DNA of 64,000 nt from Streptomyces platensis. GTDB taxonomy: Bacteria > Actinomycetota > Actinomycetes > Streptomycetales > Streptomycetaceae. The DNA lies in assembly GCF_008704855.1 (NCBI RefSeq), contig NZ_CP023691.1:4278001-4342000 (forward strand). The letters are read 5' to 3'. Of the stretch, positions 58,123-64,000 are shown piece by piece (the stretch's first letter is position 1; each line of letters starts with the position of its first letter). Both the position numbers and the translations under genes were made by a program. The notes beneath the pieces are model-generated. The model was not told where the DNA came from and searched no databases. It saw only the letters and a program-made list of their open reading frames with translations.

Positions 58123-59280
58123 ATGATCCGGTTCGACTCGGTCACCAAGCGCTACCCCGACGGGACCACCGCCGTCGACGGCCTCTCCTTCGAGGTCGGC
58201 GAGGGGGAGTTGGTGACGCTGGTCGGGCCGTCCGGCTGCGGCAAGACGACGACCATGATGATGGTCAATCGGCTCATCGACCCCACGCACGGGCGGATCT
58301 ACGTCGACGGTGCGGACATCGCCGGCGTCGACCCGGTCACCCTGCGCCGCGGGATCGGCTATGTCATCCAGCAGACCGGGCTCTTCCCGCACCGCACCGT
58401 CCTCGACAACACCGCGACCGTGCCCGTTCTGACCGGCTGGAAGAAGGCCAAGGCCCGTGCGCGGGCCGCCGAACTCCTGGATCTGGTCGGCCTGGACCCG
58501 GCCGTCTACGGCCCGCGCTACCCCGAGCAGCTCTCCGGCGGCCAGCGGCAGCGGGTCGGGGTGGCCCGTGCGCTCGCCGCCGACCCGCCGGTGCTGCTGA
58601 TGGACGAGCCGTTCGGCGCGGTCGACCCGGTCGTCCGCGACCGGCTCCAGAAGGAGTTCCTGCGGCTTCAGGCCGATCTGCACAAGACGGTGCTGCTGGT
58701 CACCCATGACATCGAGGAGGCCATCCGGCTCGGCGACCGGATCGCGGTCTATGGAGCCGGCCGGATCGAGCAGTACGACACCCCCGCGAGCGTCCTCGGC
58801 GCCCCCGCGACCCCCTATGTCGCCGAATTCGTCGGTACCGACCGTGCGTTGAAGCAGCTGTCGGTCACCGGTATCGACCGTGGTGACCTCGAACGCCCGC
58901 CGTTCGTCCGGCTCGGCGAACCCGCCGCGGACGCCAGGGCGCGCCTGCGGACCGAGGGCGCCCGCTGGGCGGTGGTGCTCGACGAGGACGGCGCACTGCA
59001 CGGCTGGGTGGCCACCGAGGAACTGACCGGCGGGGACGGCACGGTCGCCGGTCACGCCCGCCGGATGGAGGCCTGGGTGCCGGTGACCGGCACCCTCAAG
59101 GCGGCCTTCAGCGAGATGCTCAAGCACGACGCCGGCTGGATCGCGGTCCTGGACGGCCACCGGTTCCTGGGCGTCCTCACCCCGACCAAGCTCCATGAGG
59201 CCTTGCGCCGCACCATCGGTTCGGACGAGCAGGGGGTACCGCGGGAGCGGGCCGAGGTGGACTCGGTGCCCACGGAGTGA
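58123..59280 (+). CDS. Glycine betaine/choline ABC transporter ATP-binding protein (OpuCA-like)
   Basis: 385 residues. Walker A GPSGCGKTT at 35-43, LSGGQRQRVGVARALA signature, LLMDEPFGAVDP Walker B and THDIEEAIRLGDR. After the ATPase domain, a C-terminal CBS-type extension (DARARLRTEGARWAVVLDED...; GWIAVLDGHRFLGVLTPTKL) resembles the ionic-strength sensor of OpuA/OpuC ATPases. It powers uptake of compatible solutes. The other subunits are on the opposite strand across the two parS sites. Confidence 0.92.
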   Translation: MIRFDSVTKRYPDGTTAVDGLSFEVGEGELVTLVGPSGCGKTTTMMMVNRLIDPTHGRIYVDGADIAGVDPVTLRRGIGYVIQQTGLFPHRTVLDNTATVPVLTGWKKAKARARAAELLDLVGLDPAVYGPRYPEQLSGGQRQRVGVARALAADPPVLLMDEPFGAVDPVVRDRLQKEFLRLQADLHKTVLLVTHDIEEAIRLGDRIAVYGAGRIEQYDTPASVLGAPATPYVAEFVGTDRALKQLSVTGIDRGDLERPPFVRLGEPAADARARLRTEGARWAVVLDEDGALHGWVATEELTGGDGTVAGHARRMEAWVPVTGTLKAAFSEMLKHDAGWIAVLDGHRFLGVLTPTKLHEALRRTIGSDEQGVPRERAEVDSVPTE

Positions 59281-59295
59281 ATGCGCCGGAGGGGC

Positions 59296-59309
59296 GTTTC
59301 ACGTGAAAC
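59296..59309. other. parS: parS site 1 of a pair, perfect match
   Basis: GTTTCACGTGAAAC within GGGCGTTTCACGTGAAACGC, symmetrical over a longer stretch than the consensus. Intergenic, between convergent OpuC genes. Confidence 0.9.
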
Positions 59310-59333
59310 GCCCGGCCTGCCTCACTGCGCGGC

Positions 59334-59347
59334 GTTTCACGTGAAAC
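59334..59347. other. parS: parS site 2 of a pair, perfect match
   Basis: GTTTCACGTGAAAC, 38 bp from the centre of site 1. The two sites are probably bound as a pair by ParB. Confidence 0.9.
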
Positions 59348-59419
59348 ACCGGCCCGGTCACCGCTTGCGTCACGGGCACGGTCACTGTCCACCGCACCGG
59401 CCGCGCCTCCCGGGCGGGA

Positions 59420-60370
59420 TCAGCTCCTGGGCAACAGCCCTTTGGACTTCAGGTAGTTGCGCGCCACATCCGCCGGCAGCCGCCGCCAGCTGTCCACCTG
59501 CTCGTTGAGGTACGCCAGATCGGCGGTGGTCAGGACCTTGTGGAGACGGTTGAGCGCGGCGGCCGGCCCTGCGCCGCCCGCCCGGGCGCGGTTGACGACG
59601 GGGAGGACGTAGTCGGCGTTCTGAAGCTTCTTGTCGTCGGTGAGCAGCACCAGCCCGAACCGGTCGAGGGTGGCATCGGTGCTGGTGGTGAGCACCATCT
59701 GGTCCTGCCCGTTCTGCACGGCCTGTTTGGCGGGTGTGGTGCCGACGCCCTTCGGGTCGATGGTGGTGATGTTGATTCCGTAGCGCTTCTTCAGCCCCGG
59801 CGCGCAGAACGGCCGCTGGACGCACTCATCGCCCGCGGCCAGACGCACCGGCAGCTTGGCGCGGCCCAGATCGCTGAGGGTCTTGAGGTGGTGCTTGCGG
59901 GCGTAGTCGGCGCTCACCGCGAAGGCGTTCTGGTCGACGGCCCGGCCGGCCGGGAGCACGGTCAGTCCGCGTGGGCCGGCGAGCCGGCGCAGCGCCGCCA
60001 TGGTGGTTTCGATGTCGGGCGAGGCCACCGGGGCCGCCTTGGAGCCCTTGTTCTTGGCATTGAGCCAGTCCGCGAAGGTGGCGGCGTATTCGGGTACGAC
60101 ATCGATCTGCCCCACCTCCAAGGCGGGTTCGTACAGCTCGCGGTTGCCTACGGTCACCACATGGGTCCGGTAGCCGGCGTGATCGAGCAGCGCCGCGTAC
60201 ATCTGGGCCAGCAGCTCGCTCTCGGTGAAGCCGGCCGAGCCGATGGTGAGTTCGTGGCTGTCGCCGGGGGAGGCGGTGATCGCGGCGCGGGTCTCCAGAG
60301 AGGGGCCGCTGGTGCAGGCCCCGAGCCCGAGGAAGGCGACGGCCGCCATGGCCGCACCAGCGGCCCTCAT
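59420..60370 (-). CDS. Glycine betaine/choline ABC transporter substrate-binding lipoprotein
   Basis: 316 residues. Lipobox GLGAC (Cys19) after a short signal peptide, then the OpuAC/OpuCC domain: LTIGSAGFTESELLAQMYAALL, GQIDVVPEYAATFADWLN, FAVSADYARKHHLKTLSDL, VGTTPAKQAVQNGQDQMVLTTSTD and the end LAYLNEQVDSWRRLPADVARNYLKSKGLL. It captures choline or betaine outside the membrane. ATGA overlap with the permease gene upstream. Confidence 0.93.
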   Translation of the reverse strand: MRAAGAAMAAVAFLGLGACTSGPSLETRAAITASPGDSHELTIGSAGFTESELLAQMYAALLDHAGYRTHVVTVGNRELYEPALEVGQIDVVPEYAATFADWLNAKNKGSKAAPVASPDIETTMAALRRLAGPRGLTVLPAGRAVDQNAFAVSADYARKHHLKTLSDLGRAKLPVRLAAGDECVQRPFCAPGLKKRYGINITTIDPKGVGTTPAKQAVQNGQDQMVLTTSTDATLDRFGLVLLTDDKKLQNADYVLPVVNRARAGGAGPAAALNRLHKVLTTADLAYLNEQVDSWRRLPADVARNYLKSKGLLPRS

Positions 60371-61041
60371 CGAGCCCGTCCGCGGGCCCACCCCGGCGCC
60401 CACCGCTGGGCCAGCTCGAAGGCGGCCTCCATCAGCAGCGCGAACACCGCGACCAGCACCGCTCCGGCGACCACCTGCGGGGTGCTGGCCAGGTTGAACC
60501 CGGCGGTGATGATCCGGCCGAGCCCGCCGCCGCCCACCAGCGCGGCGAGGGTGGCGGTGGCCACCAGCTGGACCGCGGCGATCCGGATACCGGTCAGGAC
60601 GAGCGGAGCGGCGAGCGGCACCTCGACCCGCCACACCAGCTGGGTGCCGGTCATCCCCATGCCCCGGGCGGCCCGCACCACGTTCTGGTCCACCTCACGC
60701 ATCCCGACATACGCATTGGTCAGCAGCGGCGGAATCGCGAACAACACCAGCGCGATGATGGTCGGCCACTGCCCGTGTCGTCCAATCGGGGTGAGCAGCA
60801 GCAGGACGAGGACGGCGAAGGTCGGCACCGCGCGACCGATGTTGGCGAGGTTGACGGCCAGCGCCCCGCCGCGGCCGAGATGGCCGAGGGTCAGGGCGAC
60901 CGGCAGCGCGATCAGGGCGCTGATGACCAGACAGGAGAAGGTGAGCACGAGGTGCTGTTCGAGGCGGTGCCAGACGCCGTTCTCACCCGACCAGTTGGCG
61001 GCGGTGGTCAGCCAACTCCACACCGCGGAGACGGTGTTCAT
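60367..61041 (-). CDS. Glycine betaine/choline ABC transporter permease (OpuCD-like)
   Basis: 224 residues from ATG 61041. Five hydrophobic helices; the cytoplasmic coupling loop reads NVVRAARGMGMTGTQLVWRVEVPLAAPLVLTG, the EAA motif of proteobacterial and Gram-positive binding-protein permeases. Overlaps the neighbouring permease and substrate-binding genes by 4 bp each. Confidence 0.93.
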   Translation of the reverse strand: MNTVSAVWSWLTTAANWSGENGVWHRLEQHLVLTFSCLVISALIALPVALTLGHLGRGGALAVNLANIGRAVPTFAVLVLLLLTPIGRHGQWPTIIALVLFAIPPLLTNAYVGMREVDQNVVRAARGMGMTGTQLVWRVEVPLAAPLVLTGIRIAAVQLVATATLAALVGGGGLGRIITAGFNLASTPQVVAGAVLVAVFALLMEAAFELAQRWAPGWARGRAR

Positions 61042-61784
61042 GTCCGCCGCCCGAGGGCCGCGACCAGGCGCTTCGGTCCGGTGGCGGCCCGGGACCGCAC
61101 TGCCCGCCGGCTCGCCCGGCGCCAGGGCGTGAGCAGCCGTTCCACGCCGAGCAGCAGCAGATCGAAGACCACCGCGAGAACCACACAGAGCACGGACGCG
61201 GTGAGCACCTGTGCCTTGAAGAACGCGTTCATGCCGGCGTAGATGAGATTGCCCAGTCCGCCGTATCCGACGATGGCACCGACGGTGGTGAGCGCGACCG
61301 CCGAGACCGTGGCGATCCGCAGCCCGGCCATCGCCGCCGGCACGGCCAGCGGCAGTTCGACGGTCAGCAGTTGGCGCATCGGCCCGTACCCCATGCCCCG
61401 GGCGGCTTCCGTGGCCTCGGCGGGCACCCCGTCCAGCCCCGCCAGGATGTTCCGTACGAGCAGGGTGAGCGAGTAGAGGGCGAGGCCGACCACCACGAGG
61501 GTGGCGGACAGCCCGTAGACCGGCAGCAGCAGCGAGAACATCGCCAGCGACGGGATCGTGTAGAGGACGGTGGTGATGCCGAGCACCGGTCCGACCGTCC
61601 AGCGTCTGCGCCGGGCCAGCAGCGCCAGCGGGACCGCGATCACCAGCCCGAGCGCCACCGAGAACACCGTCAGCTGGAGGTGCTGGAGAAGCGCGTCGAG
61701 GAGGATCTGCCGACGGGTGCTCAGGTAGTCGCCGCAGATCCAGTCGTTGTGCGCCAGGCAGTCGTCCGGCGGCGGTGCGGTCAC
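61038..61784 (-). CDS. Glycine betaine/choline ABC transporter permease (OpuCB-like)
   Basis: 248 residues from GTG 61784 (an in-frame start at 61943 would place a Pro/Arg-rich stretch unlike any family member at the front). Five helices, EAA loop EATEAARGMGYGPMRQLLTVELPLAVPAAMAG, and an external loop near the N-terminus with two cysteines (DDCLAHNDWICGDYL). First gene of the minus-strand OpuC operon; with the ATPase encoded convergently at 58123 it completes the importer. Confidence 0.9.
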   Translation of the reverse strand: MTAPPPDDCLAHNDWICGDYLSTRRQILLDALLQHLQLTVFSVALGLVIAVPLALLARRRRWTVGPVLGITTVLYTIPSLAMFSLLLPVYGLSATLVVVGLALYSLTLLVRNILAGLDGVPAEATEAARGMGYGPMRQLLTVELPLAVPAAMAGLRIATVSAVALTTVGAIVGYGGLGNLIYAGMNAFFKAQVLTASVLCVVLAVVFDLLLLGVERLLTPWRRASRRAVRSRAATGPKRLVAALGRRT

Positions 61785-61936
61785 GGTACGAGTCCACCGC
61801 GGTGGGGGCGGAGTGTCGCGGCGGACGCGTCCGATCGGGGTGGACGCGGACGGCCTCCGCCGCCGTACCTCCCACCCGCTCCCGCCCCCTCCGCCCGCGC
61901 CTCCTTCCCGTACATCCGGCACGTACACAACCCGCG

Positions 61937-61966
61937 TATACATGCAGTGTGTACTGCCTATGTATA
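61937..61966. promoter_or_regulatory. Dyad operator upstream of opuC operon
   Basis: TATACAT 61937-61943 and ATGTATA 61960-61966 enclose CAGT-GTGT-ACTG, with a 2-nt asymmetry. An AT-rich island in the 321-bp region between the OpuCB permease and the deacetylase. Also GTACAC 61923-61928 pairs with GTGTAC 61949-61954. It could be bound by a GntR- or TetR-type repressor; no regulator is adjacent. Confidence 0.55.
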
Positions 61967-62105
61967 GTCCCCAGGGTTCCTACGACAGCTGTTCCGGAGC
62001 GGTCGGCGCGGCGGGGCCACGCCCCGTACACGTCGACTTCGGCATGCCCAAAATCGCAGGTCACGGGCCTGCTGTCGCAATCACCGCACCCGAAGAGAGA
62101 CCCGT

Positions 62106-62933
62106 ATGCCGAAGTCGATATCCGCGGCCCGCCGCACCTTCCTCGCCGGTCTGCTGACGGCCACGTCCCTGGTCCTCGCGCTCAGCGGCTGCGCCACCTA
62201 CGACGTCACCGCCCCGGCCGACGCCCGCGCCGACGCACCGGCGGCCGACGTCAAGGCGAAGGACGCCGCGGACGCCGCGGCCGAGGACGGCAACGCCCCG
62301 CGGGGCACGGCCGGTGACCCCGTCGACTGCCGCAAGGCCAAGTGCGTCGCGCTCACCTTCGACGCGGGCCCCAGTGAGAACACCAACCGCCTGCTGGACA
62401 TCCTCAAGAAGGAGAAGGTCCACGCGACCTTCTTCATGCTCGGCGAGAACCACGTGGAAAAGCGCCCCGCCGAGGTGAAGCGGATCGACGCCGAGGGCCA
62501 TGAGCTGGCCAACCACACCTGGTCGCACCAGATTCTGACCGACATTCCCGCCCCATCGGCCAAGCGCGAGATGTCCCGCCTCCAGGACGCGGTCCGCAAG
62601 ATCACCGGTAAGACGCCGAAGCTGATGCGCCCGCCGCAGGGCCGGACCGATGAGACGGTCTCCACAATCAGCAAGGACCTCGGCCTGGCGCAGGTCCTGT
62701 GGAGCGTGACGGCCAAGGATTACCAGACGAACGACTCGGCCCTGATCACCAAGCGGGTGCTCGAACAGACCGAGCGCGACGGCATCATCCTGCTGCACGA
62801 CATCTACCGGGGAACCGTGCCGGCCGTCCCCGGCATCCTCAAGGAGCTGAAGAAGCGCGGCTACACGATCGTCACGGTCTCCCAGCTGCTCTCCCCGGCG
62901 AAGCCGCAGCCGGGCATGGTCTACCGCCCGTAA
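62106..62933 (+). CDS. Polysaccharide deacetylase lipoprotein
   Basis: 275 residues. Lipobox ALSGC (Cys29), an Ala/Asp-rich linker, then NodB domain: VALTFDAGPSENTNRLLDIL (84-), FFMLGENHVEKRP, ELANHTWSHQIL (metal His pair), LMRPPQGRTDET, WSVTAKDY, IILLHDIY. The motif is TFDAGP, not TFDDGP: the first Asp (catalytic base) is kept, and the second, a metal ligand, is Ala. This variant occurs in other actinobacterial members. It should act on an N-acetylated sugar polymer such as peptidoglycan in the envelope. Confidence 0.88.
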   Translation: MPKSISAARRTFLAGLLTATSLVLALSGCATYDVTAPADARADAPAADVKAKDAADAAAEDGNAPRGTAGDPVDCRKAKCVALTFDAGPSENTNRLLDILKKEKVHATFFMLGENHVEKRPAEVKRIDAEGHELANHTWSHQILTDIPAPSAKREMSRLQDAVRKITGKTPKLMRPPQGRTDETVSTISKDLGLAQVLWSVTAKDYQTNDSALITKRVLEQTERDGIILLHDIYRGTVPAVPGILKELKKRGYTIVTVSQLLSPAKPQPGMVYRP

Positions 62934-62977
62934 CGCGGCCGGGGCGCGCGCCACCACGGCGCCGAACGGGCCCTACG

Positions 62978-63358
62978 TCACGCCGGCCCGGTCCCGGAGG
63001 CCTTGACCGGCCCCGCCGTCCCCTTGCCGCCGATCCGGTGCCACCAGTGCCGGCGCCGCGGATGCACGGCCGGCACCCCGAACGGCAGGCCCAGCACGAC
63101 ATTGCCGCCGAGCTGTTTGACCGTGTCGGCCAGGTGCGGCTGTCCCAGATAGCCCCGGATCGAGTCGCCGGGGCGGAGGTTGGGGCGGGTCAGCGGCACC
63201 GACGCCGCCGACGGGGTCAGCGTGACCCGCGCCAGCGCCGCCGCGAACGCCACCATCGCGGCGAAGGCCAGCACCAGCAGCAGGACCCGGACGGCCAGCG
63301 GGGCCCGTGCGGCCACCGGTGACCATGCCGCCTTCTCGCCCTCTCGCGTACGCGCCAC
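62978..63358 (-). CDS. VanZ-like protein with internal deletion
   Basis: 126 residues from GTG 63358 (GGGGAG five bases upstream). One helix (VRVLLLVLAFAAMVAFAAALARV), then LTPSAASVPLTRPNLRPGDSIRGYL and DTVKQLGGNVVLGLPFGV, the first part of Streptomyces VanZ-like membrane proteins. This is joined at ~residue 95 directly to AVHPRRRHWWHRIGG, a C-terminal segment of the same family as I recall it, so the central helices are missing. Probably non-functional, or a short variant. Confidence 0.65.
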   Translation of the reverse strand: MARTREGEKAAWSPVAARAPLAVRVLLLVLAFAAMVAFAAALARVTLTPSAASVPLTRPNLRPGDSIRGYLGQPHLADTVKQLGGNVVLGLPFGVPAVHPRRRHWWHRIGGKGTAGPVKASGTGPA

Positions 63359-63479
63359 GAGAACTCCCCGGTGTGCGTGACGGACGGTGCGTCCGAGGGA
63401 ATTCCGGTTACCCGAGGCACCCCGGATCATGCGGAACGGTCCGCTCCCCACCCGCCGTCGGCCCGCGGCGCACACAGGC

Positions 63480-63513
63480 AACAGGGGCGCCGGACAGCTC
63501 CGGCGCCCCTGTT
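63480..63513. terminator. Terminator, 15-bp perfect stem
   Basis: 63480-63494 pairs with 63499-63513 around CAGC, just after the stop of the esterase-like gene at 63529. Confidence 0.85.
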
Positions 63514-63528
63514 CAGCTCACTCGCGGC

Positions 63529-64000
63529 TCACCTCTGGGGGCGCTCCGCCTCCACCCGCCGGCGGCCCTTGTTGTCGTCGGACGCGGACGGTGCCGGGGA
63601 CGGCGTGGTGCGCTGCCCCGGGGCGCCGCCCTTGCCCACGCCCGGCTTGCGCGGCGGGAGCGCCTCCGTGTCCTGGGGGAACGTCAGCTGCTGGCTCTGC
63701 CACTGAAGGGCCGGCACGACCTCCCGCCGCCAGGTCGTGAACTGGTGGCTGCCCTGCGGCAGGATGATCGATTCGGTCGTCATCGGCGACTTGGCCGCCC
63801 GCAGGAACTTCATCGTGTCGCCGTAGTCCGCCTCGCCCTTACGGCTGCTGGCGACCAGCGCGGAGATCTGCGGCGCGGGGAGGTTCTTCAGCCGCCACAG
63901 CAGGTCGTGCTCGCGCTCGCGCCGGGCGCCCTCCGGGCCGGGGCCGAAGAGGCTGCCGGTGGTCAGGTCGTCCTTGATCGCGTAGTCACCGGAGAGCGAG
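63529..64000 (-). CDS. Esterase-fold (PF00756-like) protein, C-terminal part (runs off window)
   Basis: The 3' ~156 codons are visible. LVASSRKGEADYGDTMKFLR and TESIILPQGSHQFTTWRREVVPALQWQSQQL resemble the end of the esterase D/antigen 85-like group: SSRKGEADYGDTMKFL near the catalytic Asp/Glu region and GSHQFTTW with the catalytic His. A ~40-residue Pro/Arg-rich tail follows. The nucleophile serine and the N-terminus lie outside the window, so the substrate is unknown. Confidence 0.7.
   Translation of the reverse strand, partial: SLSGDYAIKDDLTTGSLFGPGPEGARREREHDLLWRLKNLPAPQISALVASSRKGEADYGDTMKFLRAAKSPMTTESIILPQGSHQFTTWRREVVPALQWQSQQLTFPQDTEALPPRKPGVGKGGAPGQRTTPSPAPSASDDNKGRRRVEAERPQR

Overview
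The window is very GC-rich actinobacterial DNA and almost certainly comes from a Streptomyces chromosome. Supporting signs are the GC-biased third codon positions, the frequent GTG starts, and a set of Streptomyces-type families: zinc-ribbon SCO2400-like protein, DUF5994, DUF6344, DUF1876, TerD, LCP, Rpf-LysM, and XRE-TPR regulators. Perfect ParB-binding palindromes (parS, GTTTCACGTGAAAC) and rare TTA codons point the same way. All identifications come from reading the sequence, and no database was searched.

Layout. 0-5.5 kb: start of a divergent FAD monooxygenase, its PadR neighbour, a methyltransferase, a paired SMR efflux system, an erythromycin-esterase-like protein and an NTF2-like protein with two operator-like boxes. 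5.7-10.1 kb: zinc-ribbon membrane protein, Ser/Thr kinase, and a ferredoxin/cytochrome P450 pair. 10.4-13.8 kb: an operon of ribbon-helix-helix regulator, DUF4097 protein and DrrAB-type ABC exporter behind an array of palindromic operators. 14-19.8 kb: a second kinase, a MITE-like insertion, a secreted S33 peptidase, a PP2C phosphatase, a Rip-type site-2 protease and a small protein. 20-23 kb: two convergent paralogous secreted NSGN-repeat proteins, an Rpf-LysM protein and a degenerate phosphopantetheinyl transferase. 23-28 kb: a NarL-type two-component pair, IS-end debris, an orphan secreted protein, a small membrane protein and an XRE-TPR regulator. 28-36.9 kb: an apparently noncoding stretch, desaturase operon, TerD, a BlaI-family repressor with three identical-architecture operators, an LCP enzyme, DUF1876 and a DUF4097 lipoprotein.

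37-52.5 kb is the corrin-ring part of cobalamin biosynthesis: cobN (behind a cobalamin riboswitch), cobG-cobH-cobIJ, cobK, cbiD, and cobL-cobM. Together these carry precorrin-2 to the cobalt-inserted corrin by the oxygen-dependent route, with CbiD doing the C1 step. The cluster is interrupted by a small accessory patch (DUF817 fragment, PIN/RHH toxin-antitoxin pair, frameshifted XRE fragment) and by a double-glycine leader peptide gene.

52.5-64 kb: CDF metal exporter, cell-surface proteins, quinone oxidoreductase-like enzyme, orphan OmpR regulator, an OpuC-type glycine betaine/choline importer with two parS sites between its convergent halves, a polysaccharide deacetylase lipoprotein, an internally deleted VanZ-like protein and the C-terminus of an esterase-fold protein.

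The observations most worth follow-up are the BlaI operator set at 31.9-33.5 kb, the NSGN-repeat pair at 20.1-21.1 kb, the double-glycine peptide at 50 kb, the toxin-antitoxin patch at 45.3-46.5 kb with its perfect 34-bp palindrome, and the RHH operator array at 13.7 kb.
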